Shown one piece after another: positions 10,690 to 21,173 of a stretch of 64,000 bases of DNA. Below the pieces are notes generated by a model that ran no database searches, was not told the DNA's origin, and saw only the letters and a program-made list of their open reading frames with translations. Positions within the stretch are counted from its first letter, which is position 1, and the number at the start of each line of letters is the position of its first letter. This DNA is from Aselliscus stoliczkanus. Its lineage: Eukaryota; Chordata; Mammalia; Chiroptera; Hipposideridae. The DNA is taken from positions 106,704,687 to 106,768,686 of the forward strand of contig CM066732.1 in the NCBI GenBank assembly GCA_033961575.1. The letters are read 5' to 3'. The position numbers and the translations under genes are program-made.

Positions 10690-11510
10690 GGTAGAATATC
10701 TGACAATTTGTTGGCAAAAGATTTTCCTATTACTTTTCTTAAATCATTTTTTTATAAATCACCTGCAAATCATGAGTACCACACTGTTTTGATTACTGAA
10801 GCTTTGTAATAAGTTTTGAAATCAGGGAGTGTGAACCCTCCAACTTTGCTGTTTTTCTTTCAATATTGTTTTCGTTATTCAGGGTCCTTTGAGATTCTAG
10901 AAATACAATTGGTTTTTGTATGTTTATGTTCTACCTTGTGACTTTGCTGAACTCAACTTATTAGTTCTATGATTTTTTTTTGTAGATTCCTTGAGATTTC
11001 CTTTGTACAAAATCATGTCACCTGAAAATAAGAGCTGTCATATTTCTTCCCTCCTGATGTATATGCCTTTTATTTCTTTTTCTTAGCTTATTGCACAGGT
11101 TAGATCTTTCAGCACTATATTCAATAAGAGTAGTATGAGCTGACATCTTGGCCTTGTTCCCAGTCTTAGGAGAAAAGGAGAGATCTTTCACCATTAAGTA
11201 GACTATTAGCTGATGGTTTTCTGTAGATTTTTTTTTTTTAACAGATGAGGAGGCTCCTTCCATTCTTATTTTTTCTGAAAAGAAAATTTTAATCATAAAT
11301 GGGAGTTGAATTTTGCCAAATCCTTTCTTTTGTACATTGATTGATATGGCCACACGATTTTTTTCTTTAGTTTGCTAATATGGTAGTTTACATTAATTGA
11401 TTTTGAAATACTTAACAAGTTTTTTCATCCCTTAAAAAGCTTTACTTGGTTATGATGTATAACTCTTTCTAAATATTGCTGAATTCTATTTGCTAGTATC
11501 TTGTTAAGGG
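10690..11510 (-). repeat. L1 ORF2 (RT region), antisense
   Basis: 'ttttgaaatcagggagtgtg', 'ttcgttattcagggtccttt', 'cttggccttgttcccagtct' and 'tttgctaatatggtagttta' are antisense L1 reverse-transcriptase text. The translated minus strand is broken repeatedly, so it is a dead copy. The fragment at 34930-35450 is another piece of the same region. Confidence 0.85.
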
Positions 11511-12164
11511 AGAGCTCTGGGCTCTCTCTGAGTGATTCCCCAATTCCTGTGCTGGAAATCTCACCACATTTCTTTTCTTTGGGATCATTGCTTTTTGTTT
11601 TCTGACATCCAATGTCTTGAGAATTATTGCATACATTTTGTCCAGTTTTATAGTTGTCCAGACAATAAATCCAGTCCTCATTACTCCATCTTGGTTGGAA
11701 GTAGAAGTTCTATGCCATTTTATGCAAAAAATTTATAAATATTGCCTGGTAAAGCTTATTTTGTTTAGTAACTTACTCTACACAGCTCGTTGGTTATCAT
11801 TTAATATTTGTGTTTATGCACATGGCTCCATTCCCATTCAGTGTCTTATAGATTTTTCTGGCAGCTCTGTGAGATGGGTTAGGACACACTGATAGAAGAG
11901 GAAACTGAGACACAGAGAGGCTAAATAACTTGCTCTAAATTTACATTACTTTAACTATTGAGACTAGAACCTAGAAACCCAGAAGCAAATTCCTGTGACC
12001 TTTGTGCTATATCAAGGTTGCTGTACTGATCTTTTAAGGGTAAAGACATGTTGTAGGTCATTTAGGGAATTTTTAAAATTTTATTCTTTACTTCTTAAGA
12101 ATATGAAATTTCTGTGGATAAGACTGAATAATCAGGTGGGGTCAATTGGTCCCATTCTAAGGAG
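11511..12164. other. Non-coding with antisense MIR core
   Basis: 'agaggaaactgagacacaga' and 'gaggctaaataacttgctct' at 11890-11940 mark an antisense MIR. The rest is unassigned, with short open frames and no splice support. Confidence 0.5.
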
Positions 12165-12225
12165 AGAAGAAATTTATCTATTCATTCATTCAATGATGCA
12201 CCTATTATGTGCAAAAGTTTAAGAA
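12165..12225 (-). repeat. LINE-2 3' terminus, antisense
   Basis: 'ctattcattcattcaatgat' followed by 'cacctattatgtgcaaaag' is the antisense L2 terminus. Short remnant. Confidence 0.5.
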
Positions 12226-12732
12226 ATGGACAGGCCTGACATAAGTTGTGAAAGAATTTTTGTCTGTTTATGCTTCCTGTTTTTATCCCCCTATTTCCAC
12301 CTCATTAAGCTCTAAAAATAGTTCAAACTAAGGCCTTTTGAAATAATTTTATTCCATCTTCTTGCTTTTTTAAATATAAGGAACTTCTGACTGGCATTTA
12401 AAAAAAAAAGAAATGAAACCTTCAAAATTCTTTTATGAGAACTTTCGAAAAGACTTATTTGAGGATGATTTAGGTTCTGTCTTTCCTTGAAGGGATATAT
12501 TATAGAAGAGAAGGACTAGCAGGTCATTTTCCCCCCATAGATTCTATTATATTTTTGTCTACTTTGTAATCTGTTTTTATGGCGGCAACCCAGTTTTCTT
12601 TCTAGTTTAGATTGTATTTAATAGTATCTTGGCTTTGAGTCAGTCAGGATAAAAGAAGCTTGTTGTGGAATGAGTTAACCTGGCTAAACACAGACTTCTA
12701 TGCCACTTAGAGGTTGTAAGAAAGGGATGTCT

Positions 12733-12806
12733 ATTGCACTATTGCACTGTGTTGTACACCTGAAACTAATTAAAAATAAAATAAAATATATATATAAAAA
12801 AAAAAA
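12733..12806 (+). repeat. Severely 5'-truncated L1 3' end with target duplication
   Basis: Only about 74 bp was inserted: 'gtgttgtacacctgaaacta' (L1 3' terminus) plus an A/T-rich tail. The flanking direct repeat aagaaagggatgtct at 12718-12732 and 12807-12821 is perfect over 15 bp, so this is a genuine, fairly recent retrotransposition event. Confidence 0.9.
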
Positions 12807-12821
12807 AAGAAAGGGATGTCT

Positions 12822-13501
12822 CACTTTGGTGTTGAATATGTTGGATGTACACACAGGCACACAGCCGTAAATTCTAACTCACCAATTGGAGCCCTGGGGT
12901 ATGTAAACAGCCATAAGGAAATCTCCTAGGCTTTTAGAGTGGGGAAAGCTACCCCTCTCCCATGCATTAGCAGAACTGGCAGATGGCCGCTTTCTTGCCT
13001 AATAATCACCAGATGGCATGTAGCTACACCCTGTTGTACAGGAAGGAGGAAACTGGGTTGATCATGTATTTTCTACACTTAAACTCTTCTTACTTGATCA
13101 AAATTTGTCTGTGCTACTGATCCTATGTCTGTGTTAGAAGAATTTAAAGAATGTGACCAGAATTTAATTGTGGCTGCAGAGAGCATTCATTTAATTTAAT
13201 GAAGTGTTAGCATGTTGTACCAGGTATTAACTTCTAGTCTGCTAAGCAGACTCATAGATTTCCGTTCACTTGTATTCTGAGTCATGCTATCCGTTTGGAT
13301 GTTTGCACATGCTTTGACCCATTCTAAAACCTTTTATCCAGCTGTTTCCAGGAATAAGAAAATCTCTAAAGAACTAATGGTTAATCTTTTGAGTATCAGG
13401 ATTTTTATTGTAAAATTTAAAAATGAATGTTTCTAAAAAGTTTACATATTTGATTTTATTGAACGGTATTCTAAATGTCATTTAATTTTTTTCTGTTACA
13501 G
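12822..13501. other. Non-coding sequence upstream of the exon candidate
   Basis: No repeat or gene recognised. The last 25 bases form a T-rich polypyrimidine tract ending in 'ctgttacag', a good 3' splice site for the segment that follows. Confidence 0.45.
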
Positions 13502-13622
13502 ACATCAGTTATGGTACGGGTACCGTTGATGTTATAGAAACAAATGACACTAAAAGTAGACTGAATCCTAATCCTAGAGACAACCCTGGAACAAAAGTTC
13601 ATTACAATTTTAAAAAGAAGCT
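13502..13622 (+). CDS. Candidate internal coding exon of an unidentified gene
   Basis: Seen: a polypyrimidine tract ending in 'ctgttacag' precedes the segment, and a consensus donor 'gtaagt' follows at 13623. Of the three plus frames only one is open across the 121 nt. It has two leading bases, 39 codons and two trailing bases, so the exon is phase-changing. The peptide is hydrophilic with features such as GTGTVDVIETNDTK, NPNPRD and VHYNF, ending in a lysine cluster. Codon choice looks like normal protein sequence, not a microsatellite or L1 frame. I do not recognise the protein. No other exon of the same gene is convincing in the window, so introns would be at least about 13 kb upstream and 50 kb downstream if it is internal. 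A stop (taa) lies immediately in frame after the donor, so a terminal-exon reading is also possible but less likely given the perfect donor. It could be a decayed or chance exon. Confidence 0.5.
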
Positions 13623-14094
13623 GTAAGTAGATAACCTTTCAATTAACAGATTATAATGGCTCAATGGGAATGAAGCATCTAGCATTATAAGCAAACAAAA
13701 TTATACCAACATTAATCCAACTTTCAGTGGGTTCCAAAATCCTAGGGCTCCTTAATGGTAATTAGATATTAAGATGTGTTTTTTATTGTCTGCATTTGGC
13801 TAGTAGGTTAATCTTTCTTGGATTACACATATAGTATCTTTAAAGTATACAGATGATATACGATATAGAGAGAGAAGCTGCTGTGTCATTGACAGTACTT
13901 TCTAAGTTGTTATTATGTATAGACTGACCTTTATAGGTTCCATTTCCGGCTTAGTACTTTTGCCTCAAAGGCTAGCCACAGCCTTTTCTCCTCAGAAGGA
14001 GCTCATTTGTCTTACAACTGCATCACTAAGATTCTTACGGGTTCATGGATTTTAATGCATATAAAGGTGTTTTATATTTATGTAGGTTACATAG

Positions 14095-14290
14095 GCATAC
14101 AATGTTATTAAAAAATAAAGAGAACTTCAACAAATGGTGTTGAGAAACCTGGATATCCACATACAAAAGAATTGGCTGAATCATTTGAACTTGCCATTTT
14201 AAAACACCAAATATCATTGATTTTATGTGGTTCAATCTGTTACATAAAAAAAAAAAATACACAAACGAAAACCTCAAAAAAGTGAAAAAT
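14095..14290 (+). repeat. L1 ORF2 fragment, sense
   Basis: 'caaatggtgttgagaaacct' and 'ggatatccacatacaaaaga' are sense L1 ORF2 text. The region from about 14290 to 14655 does not continue the L1 and may be an insertion or diverged sequence. Confidence 0.65.
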
Positions 14291-14654
14291 GAACAAAATC
14301 CACGGTGGAATTATCCCTGATTGATTTTCATGCATATTGACTGCCATATCCTTTGTCATTCACCATCTCTTTATCTGAAATCAAGCTTTCTGAGTTAGCA
14401 GTTTAGTTGTGTTTCTTTGAGCTAGGACCCTCAACCCAACCCAAGAAATAATTTTTAATTGAATTATTTTATATTGGCATTTTTCACTTACATTGTTGGA
14501 AAATGTAATGTATTTCCATTGTTGGTGTCAACATATATCTTATCATGGCTTTCTCTGAATCCCCTTAGTTGAAAAACAACTATTAATGCTGTATTGACAT
14601 AAATATTCTTTTATTGACACCCTCTTCTCTTTTTCCTTTTTTGTAAAAAAGAAA

Positions 14655-15894
14655 AAAAAAGAAAAAACCCTTCAACCATATACAAACTTAATATAACACT
14701 CATATAACTCAAAATGGGCCAAAGACCAAGACATAAGAGCTAAATATCATAAAACTCTTAGAAGAAATCACAGAGGGAAAGCTTTATGACATTGGAGTTG
14801 GCAAGGATATCACTCTGAAAGCACAGGCAACAAAAGTAAAAATAGATTAACTGTACTACATCAAAAGTAAAAACCTTTGTCCATGAAGGGACAAAATCAA
14901 GAGAGTAAAAAAGCTACCTACAAAATGGAAGAAAAATATTGGTAAATCATACATCTGATAAGAGATTAATATTCAGAATAAAGTAACTCCTATAACTCAA
15001 CAACCAAAACAAGCAACTTGATTAAAAAATGACTAATGGGGGCCGGCCGAGTGGCGTGGTGGTTAAGCGCTGGCTTGGGAAGCCAGCAGCCCCGGTTCGG
15101 GTCCCACATATGAGGGCCAGTGACACTGCCCTCAAAAAAAAAAAAAAAAAAAAAGACTAATGGATTTGAATAGACATTTATACAAAGGTGATATGCAAAG
15201 AGCCAACAAGCACATGAAAAGATGTTCAACATCACTAATCATTAGGGAAATGAAAATCAAAACTATACGGATGGCTACTATAAAAAATAAATAAAAAATA
15301 TTGGTGAGGATGTGGAGAAACTGGAACTCTTTACACTGTTAGTGGAATGTAAAATGCTTAAGCAGTGATGGAAAACATATGGCAGTTCCTAAAAAAATTA
15401 AAAATAGAGTTACCATATGATCTACCAATTCCACCTCTGAGTCTTGAAGAGTTATTTGTACAACTATGTTCAAATCAGACCTATTCACAATAGCCAAGAG
15501 ATGGAAGCAACCCAAGTGTGCATCAATAGAGGAATGGGTAAACAAAATGTAGCACATACAAACAATGGAATATTATTCAGCCTTAAAAAAGGGATAAATT
15601 CTGACACATGCTACAACATGAATGAAACTTGAGGACATTATGCTCAGTGAAATAAGCCTGTCACAAAGAGAAAAATACTGTGTGATTCCACTTAGATGAG
15701 GTACCTCCAGTAGTCAGATTCACAGAGACAGAAAGTAGAATGGTGGTTACTAGAGGCTAGAGGAAAAGTGGGGTATTGTTATTTAATAACAATAGAATTT
15801 CAGTTTTGCAAGATGAAAAGAGATTTGAAGGTTGATTACACAATAATATGAGTGTACTTACTACTGAATTGCACACTTAAATATGGTAAAAACA
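14655..15894 (+). repeat. L1 ORF2 end and 3' UTR, sense, twice interrupted
   Basis: Sense L1 text runs from 'caaaatgggccaaagaccaa' through 'gatggaagcaacccaagtgt' and 'ggaatattattcagccttaa' to 'tgaattgcacacttaaatat'. It is split by a SINE (15040-15154). It stops at 15894-15899 and resumes at 16881-16915 ('gtaaattttatgttatgtgt'), which defines a nested ~980 bp insertion. Confidence 0.85.
15040..15154 (+). repeat. Short SINE (family A) nested in L1
   Basis: A nearly consensus head, 'gggccggccgagtggcgtgg', with B box 'ggttcgggtcc', ends 'gacactgccctc' plus about 21 A. The duplication gactaatgg at 15031-15039 and 15155-15163 is perfect. It provides a clear insertion-site reference inside L1. Confidence 0.95.
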
Positions 15895-15899
15895 GTAAA

Positions 15900-16880
15900 A
15901 AGAAATCCAGGACCAATTCCAGTGTGGAGGCGGTGGGGCAGTTTTCCCTGACATTAAAAAACCATTCCGGACACCAGCAGGGTATCCAAGAGTTCAGCTC
16001 AATACTAACACTGTCCACCTGGAGTTAGCATCAGATTCCAACGGTTAAGTGTTCAGTACCTACAAGACTGACCCCCACCTCACCACACACACACATTTCC
16101 AATGCCAGCCACAAACACAGGCTGCCTGTGCTTCTGACCGACTGGCTACAGATGGGAGGTTCCAATGACCCCCGCCCCCTTCCCCAACTCAGAATGCCAA
16201 CGCAAGTCCAGATTGTTACCTATACTTCTGACCCACTGGCTATAAATCAGAGGTTCCCCCATCCCCCTCCTTGGGTTTGATTAATTGTCTAGAATGGCTC
16301 ACAGAACTCAGAGGAACATGTTACTACATCACTGGTTTATTGTAAAAGGATATAACTTAGGAAAAAACAGAGGGAAGGGATGCAAGGTTTGTGAAAAAGG
16401 TCATGGAACTCCCATGCCCTCTCCAGGTACAGCACCTCCCCACATCTCCACATGTTCACCAATCCAGAAGCTCTCATAACCCAGTCTTTTTAGGCTTTTA
16501 TGGAGGCTTCATTACATAATCATGATTGATTAAATCATTGGCCATTGACCATTGGCAATTGATTCCTCCCTCCAGCTTCCCTCTCCTCCCCTCCCCAGAG
16601 GTTAGGAGGAGGGCTGTGGAACTGAAAATTCCAACCCTCTAATCACATGGTTGGTTCTCCTGGCAACCAGCCCCCATCCTTTGGTGCTTTCCAAACGTCA
16701 CTTTATTAATATAACAAAAGACACCTTTTTTTTTATCACTCACAAAACTTAGAAAGTTTCAAGAGCTTAGGGAGCTGTGAGCCAGGAATTGTGGATGAGG
16801 ACCAAGTATATATGAGAAAAATATTTTGGTCACTGAAATGACCAAATATATATTTCTTATAAATCACAAAATTGCCGATG
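15900..16880 (-). mobile_element. LTR-like element inserted into the L1 3' UTR
   Basis: A 981 bp segment interrupts continuous L1 text, with gtaaa repeated at 15895-15899 and 16881-16885 as a 5 bp target duplication typical of ERVL/MaLR elements. Internal text ('gaatggctcacagaactcag', 'tttattgtaaaaggatataa', 'ctctaatcacatggttggtt') reads like an antisense LTR with a reversed poly(A) signal near 16340. Termini are not a clean TG/CA, consistent with age. No viral genes. Confidence 0.65.
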
Positions 16881-16919
16881 GTAAATTTTATGTTATGTGT
16901 ATTTTATCACAAATTTTAA

Positions 16920-17115
16920 ATGTTTTAATCAGTTGGTGCTATAAACATTCATGTACAGTGTTTTATGTGGACATAAGTTCTTTGGGGTAAATGTCCAAGA
17001 CTGTAATTCCTGTGTCCTATGGTAGTTGCATGTTTGGTTTTTAAAGAAACTGCTAAACCATTTTCCAGAATTGTACCATTTAACATCCTTTTATGGTGAA
17101 ACTTCCCACCTAGGT
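16920..17115 (-). repeat. L1 ORF2 3' fragment, antisense
   Basis: 'gctataaacattcatgtaca', 'gtggacataagttctttggg' and 'ctgctaaaccattttccaga' are the antisense L1 ORF2 end. It abuts a sense L1 3' end, so two L1s of opposite orientation meet near 16918. Confidence 0.75.
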
Positions 17116-18178
17116 ACTCAATTAGGTCCATTTAATGTAAATGAGGCATCCAAATTGTGCAGCTCTGACCAGATGGGGCAGGTCTCAATCTGTTAGTGGA
17201 AAGACAAAAACAGGGAGTGGTTGACTCAGATGGTGTAAGCAAGTGGGGCCCAATGGAGGAAGCTAAGCTGAGACTTCATTGTGAGGTTTTGCCAGTATAC
17301 AGAGCACATGAGGAGCCCCTGTCAGCAAATGGTCACTAGGCTCTTATTTATAAAATTTGGGACCTCAATGGACCATGGGGAGTCCATAACAGACAATAAA
17401 TTCCTTAGCAGTGTTCACATCAAATGAATCTTTCTTCTTGGGGTCCACATCAGAAACAAAAGTGTCTACCTATGAACAAAACAAGCACATGAGTACAAAT
17501 AATTTTTTAATAGGTAATATATGGTTAAACACACAAAAGAATAAAAATAACATTCCACCCTAGTTTCTCAATAGTGACATATAACTAATACCTGCGGTGA
17601 CAAATATATTAATAATTCTCTGTCCCGCTGAGTCACTTTGAAATGGATCCAGCAATTTGGCTGTCATCCATGGTATTATGACAGCGTCCAGTCTCCAGGC
17701 TCTGCGGGAATCACTACAGCGTTAATCCCAGGGTCAGTCCCCACTGATCCAGGGACCAACCATGTTCTTTAGTCAGGCATGAGGCTGAGATAAGCCAGTC
17801 AATTCCATTTAAAAAGGAGCTTTGTTTCTCCAGACTCCCTACTCCCTTCCCCAAGCTCAACTGCAGAAAAATAGTGACCATAATTATAATAACTACTAGC
17901 ATTAGCATAGTTTTTTATAGTTTACAAAGGGTTTCAAAATAAACTTCACCCTCTATTGTCTTAACTGAGTAAAATTAAAATACAATTGAAATAAAAAAAA
18001 TTAATTGATATTCTATGATTCTCAAGAATGCTGCAAATCCAGAAAATAATTGCTCACCCTATACTTACTCTGCTGAATCGATGAAATTCATTGGAAAGAA
18101 CTTTAAATCCTGCCCATCAAAGGTAACTGAGTTTATTTTCTCCAAAGAAAGCTGAAATATTTTATTTATTTATTTTTC
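17116..18178. other. Non-coding; possible LTR-like text at 17150-17500
   Basis: On the minus strand 17340-17477 shows an acceptor-like 'ttgttcatag' and an open stretch of about 34 codons, but it flows without a donor into text with LTR character ('ataaataagagcc', 'gacaggggctcc'). I regard it as an old LTR remnant more than an exon. The rest is unassigned AT-rich sequence. Confidence 0.35.
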
Positions 18179-18802
18179 TTAAGATTTTATTGGGGAATTG
18201 GGGGAGGGGAACAGTGTTGGGGAATTGGGGAAGGGGGCCAGCCAAGTTGTTGTTCTTCAGTCTTCGTTGTGGAGGGTGCCAGTCGCCATCTGGCTTCCCG
18301 TTGGCAGCTCGTGGCCTCTAAGCTCAAGGTGCTGTGTTCAAACTTAGTTGTGGGTGGGCATAGCCACTGTTCCATGTGGGAGTCAAGCCAGCAGCCTTGT
18401 TGTTAAGAGTGCACGCTCTATCCTCTGAGCCCTCCAGGTGGTAGCTCAGCTCAAGGTACTGAATTCAGTCTTAGTTGTGGGTGGGCATAACCACCACCCC
18501 ATGCAGGAATCCAACCAGCAGCCTTGTTGTTAAGAGCGCACGTTCTATCCTCTGAGCCATTCAAATGGTAGCTCAGCTCAAGGTACGAGTTCAGTCTTAG
18601 TTGTGGGTGGGCGTAGCCCATTATCAAACAGGCAATCTTGTTGTTACACAACCTGAGCCATCCTGCCACCTGTTGGCAGCTCAGTGACAGCTCAGCTCAG
18701 GCGGAGCATCACTGGCCCATGTGGGAATCGAGCCGGCGGCCCTGTTGCTCAGAGCTCGCGCTCTAAGCCAACTCTTAACCAACTGAGCCACTCAACGGGC
18801 CC
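18179..18802 (-). repeat. Modular SINE: tRNA-like head, three internal modules, C-rich T+ tail
   Basis: Read on the minus strand from 18802: head 'gggcccgttgagtggctcag' with B box 'ggctcgattccc'; a linker ending 'ggcaggatggctcag'; three related tRNA-like modules anchored by taacaacaag (seen as cttgttgtta at 18637, 18523 and 18396, spacing 114 and 127 bp); then a tail with 'ccctccacaac', 'gaagactgaagaacaac', C-rich blocks, AATAAAATCTT and an A-rich end at 18161-18180. A 22 bp T run lies at the head side (18803-18824), so insertion into a T-rich site is likely. At about 624 bp it is long for a SINE. Confidence 0.88.
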
Positions 18803-19556
18803 TTTTTTTTTTTTTTTTTTTTTTCTGAGTTGATCTCCCCAGCCTGTCTAAAGAGCTGAAATCAGGCTAATGGCAAAAACACTTCCTTCTCTGTGAGTAG
18901 GATCTGTTTGTTTTTTACCAAAGCTTTATAAACTCTTCTCAAGTTGCATCTTGAATGGGCATCTCACCTTTCAGCTGAAGAATTAAATTTACTGTGTCTT
19001 CACATTTTGCTATGCTGAGGGCAGAGAGGATTCAATCAGATACTCACAATGGATTTTCATCAGTGGGGTTTTTTGTTGCTGATTCAAAAGATTTTCCCAC
19101 TAAACAGCTAGTGTCCATGTCCTTCCTAGATTTAAACTGTGCACTAGCTTCCCTCTTAAGGGTTAAACAAACCACTTCAATCACACTTTCTTGGTTTTAG
19201 TGAAGTTTTCCCTTCTCTCTGGTTTGTTTGCTTGTCATAATCTGCATCTTTATCTCTGGTAGCCCTGAAGAGTATCTTTTTCACTCCTTTATTTAATGCC
19301 AAATAAGAAATCCACAGGCAATACTGTCTTTCAAACAAATAAAAGCATGGTTATTCTTCAGTAACCATTTTTTATAATTTCATAAAGAAAGCTGGAACAC
19401 TTATTCAATGCCTTCCTTTATCTCTTGGGGTCAAAGAACTGGTGATATACTAATTAATCAGATGAAATCTCTGCCCTTGAGAATCCAACATTTGAGGTAC
19501 AGGTGTACAATTACTGTACGATGTGCTCATTGCCTTAGTAAAGCAGTGGGCAAAGT
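18803..19556. other. Non-coding, no feature recognised
   Basis: T run at 18803-18824, then unassigned sequence. The plus-strand frame at 18994-19200 lacks family resemblance and splice sites. Confidence 0.4.
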
Positions 19557-20634
19557 TGTTGGGAGCCGTCAGCACCCCCATATGTGACAAGGTTTCATGG
19601 TCGGTTATAGTCTCCATTCCTGTGAACCCAAGTGCCTTTCCTCTACATCGGATCCTATAGGAGACAGTACTCTCACTGCATTTATGGCAAGTTCCTGTGA
19701 TACCCCAATGAGCTAACTACGCAGCCAAAGACAGGTAAGATCTCCTAGAAAAGAGGGAGACAACCTAAGCCAGGCAGTAGTTTGATGGGGATCCCTGAAC
19801 TGAGATTTGGGGACTCAAGCCTCTTGGAAACTGAGGCACAGACCACTGGCCACATAAGCCAAAAAAGCCTGGCTGTGAGAAACTGATGATAACATCAGCC
19901 CCTGAGCTAACTTGCTTAAGATAATCACAGTGAAAATTCTCCCTAAAGACCAAAGGTCTCCAGGCCATGAAAGTTCTGATAAGAGACACTTACTGACCAT
20001 GAGCTGTGTTAATCAACAGCCTTGTGTGAATTCTTTGCCTACCGCCTTGTTGCAGCAATGGATACTGAAGCTTTGACTGAGAAACAGATGCTACCTCCGT
20101 AGGATAAGAGAGGTGTGAGACCCCTTTGATTACTAGGTATTATATTTACTAAGGAATAGACTTTAGACTCAGCCACTCCTAGTCTTTTGGTAATAGCTCA
20201 AGTATACGCCCTGTGAGTCTTACGATTGTGTATTAGCTGCTGGAATTTGGGATAGTTACTAGATAGTCAAGGTAGTCATGGTAACCATTCTTTAGGTGAT
20301 AAGTAGAAATTGAGTTTGGGCGCAAGGAGAACATCATATTAAAAGATAAGATAATCCTTAAACATAAAATAGGTCACAGTTTACCCTGGAGAGAACAATT
20401 ACAAGGAAGTAAAGACTGTGAAAGCCCTGAGAAAGAAAATACAACAAACTCATGTGAAACATAAGTTGTAATTGAGGTAATGGTCAAGAGTCCCTATAAA
20501 AGGGGGACATGCTGTAACAATAAATTGAGACACTCCTGTAAAACTCTTTCCAGTGTCTCCACTCTCTTCTTTTTCCTCGCCGACTCTGTCCCACCCGAGG
20601 GAACCCTGGACTCTGCGGAGGCTGGACCCCCACA
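19557..20634 (+). mobile_element. Solo LTR, class II (ERVK-like) endogenous retrovirus
   Basis: The element begins TGTTGGGAGCCG and ends ...CCCCCACA. Its flanks carry a perfect 6 bp direct repeat caaagt (19551-19556 and 20635-20640), the size made by betaretroviral/ERVK integrases. Inside there is a TATA box 'ctataaaagg' at 20494 and AATAAA at 20519-20524, and U5-like C-rich text ends the LTR. The length is 1078 bp. No gag, pol or env and no second LTR lie nearby, so it is a recombined solo LTR. The clean duplication argues for a fairly recent, lineage-specific insertion. The frames of 60-124 aa inside it are not genes. Confidence 0.85.
20494..20501 (+). promoter_or_regulatory. LTR TATA box
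   Basis: 'tataaaag' lies 25 bp upstream of the AATAAA at 20519 in the solo LTR, in the order expected of U3/R. Activity is unknown. Confidence 0.6.
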
Positions 20635-20764
20635 CAAAGTGCCTTGAAAACTTGAGTAGGAAACAAAAGAATTTGGAATACAATGAGGATGTGAGTTTAG
20701 AAAAGAAAGAAGGTAAATACCTATAAAGTAAGCAACGGGCTGGTAGATTCAGACACACATGCAA

Positions 20765-20960
20765 AAAAAACTTTTGTTGAGTTCCCACCAGAGGCAAGAT
20801 ATTATCCCAGGCACAGAACATCATTAGACTAGATAGAGACCCATTTATTCATGTACCTTGTGCTCTACTAGGGGAGACAATTTTTAAACTGTCAGATAGT
20901 AATAAATACTGTCATAAAAATAAAAGACGGTAATGTGGTAAGGAGTGAATTGGGAGCTGT
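20765..20960 (-). repeat. LINE-2 3' end, antisense
   Basis: 'ttgagttcccaccagaggca' leads to 'ctactaggggagacaa' and 'gtcataaaaataaaagacgg', following the antisense L2 3' UTR order. Diverged. Confidence 0.5.
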
Positions 20961-21118
20961 TTTAGGATGGTGGTCAGTAGAGCACCCTATTCATGCCAAC
21001 AAATGGGATTTAAGTATCTAGATTTTGTCCTTTAACAAGTCCAGCATTTTGATACTACTTATTAGGGAATATCTTCAAAGACTAGAAAACACTGGGAAAG
21101 ATACTTGATAACCTGATT

Positions 21119-21173
21119 AAAAGCTTTTGCTACTAAAAAAAAAAAAAAAAAAAAAAAAAAGCTTTTGCTACTA
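21119..21173. repeat. Poly(A)-only insertion between target-site duplications
   Basis: The 17 bp sequence aaaagcttttgctacta occurs at 21119-21135 and 21157-21173. Between the copies there are only about 21 A residues. No L1 or SINE body is present. Confidence 0.88.

Noticed and set aside
11018..11353. 111 aa minus-strand open frame with L1 RT flavour
   Set aside because: It is in the antisense L1 ORF2 remnant. The surrounding reading frame is broken, so it is not a gene.
17340..17477. Minus-strand exon-like segment with acceptor 'ttgttcatag'
   Set aside because: No donor at the end, and the text continues into LTR-like sequence, so a repeat origin is more likely.
19557..20634. Full provirus
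   Set aside because: No second LTR and no gag, pol or env similarity on either side. The target duplication directly flanks one LTR.
20450..20824. 124 aa minus-strand open frame
   Set aside because: Antisense of the 3' part of the solo LTR and flanking DNA.
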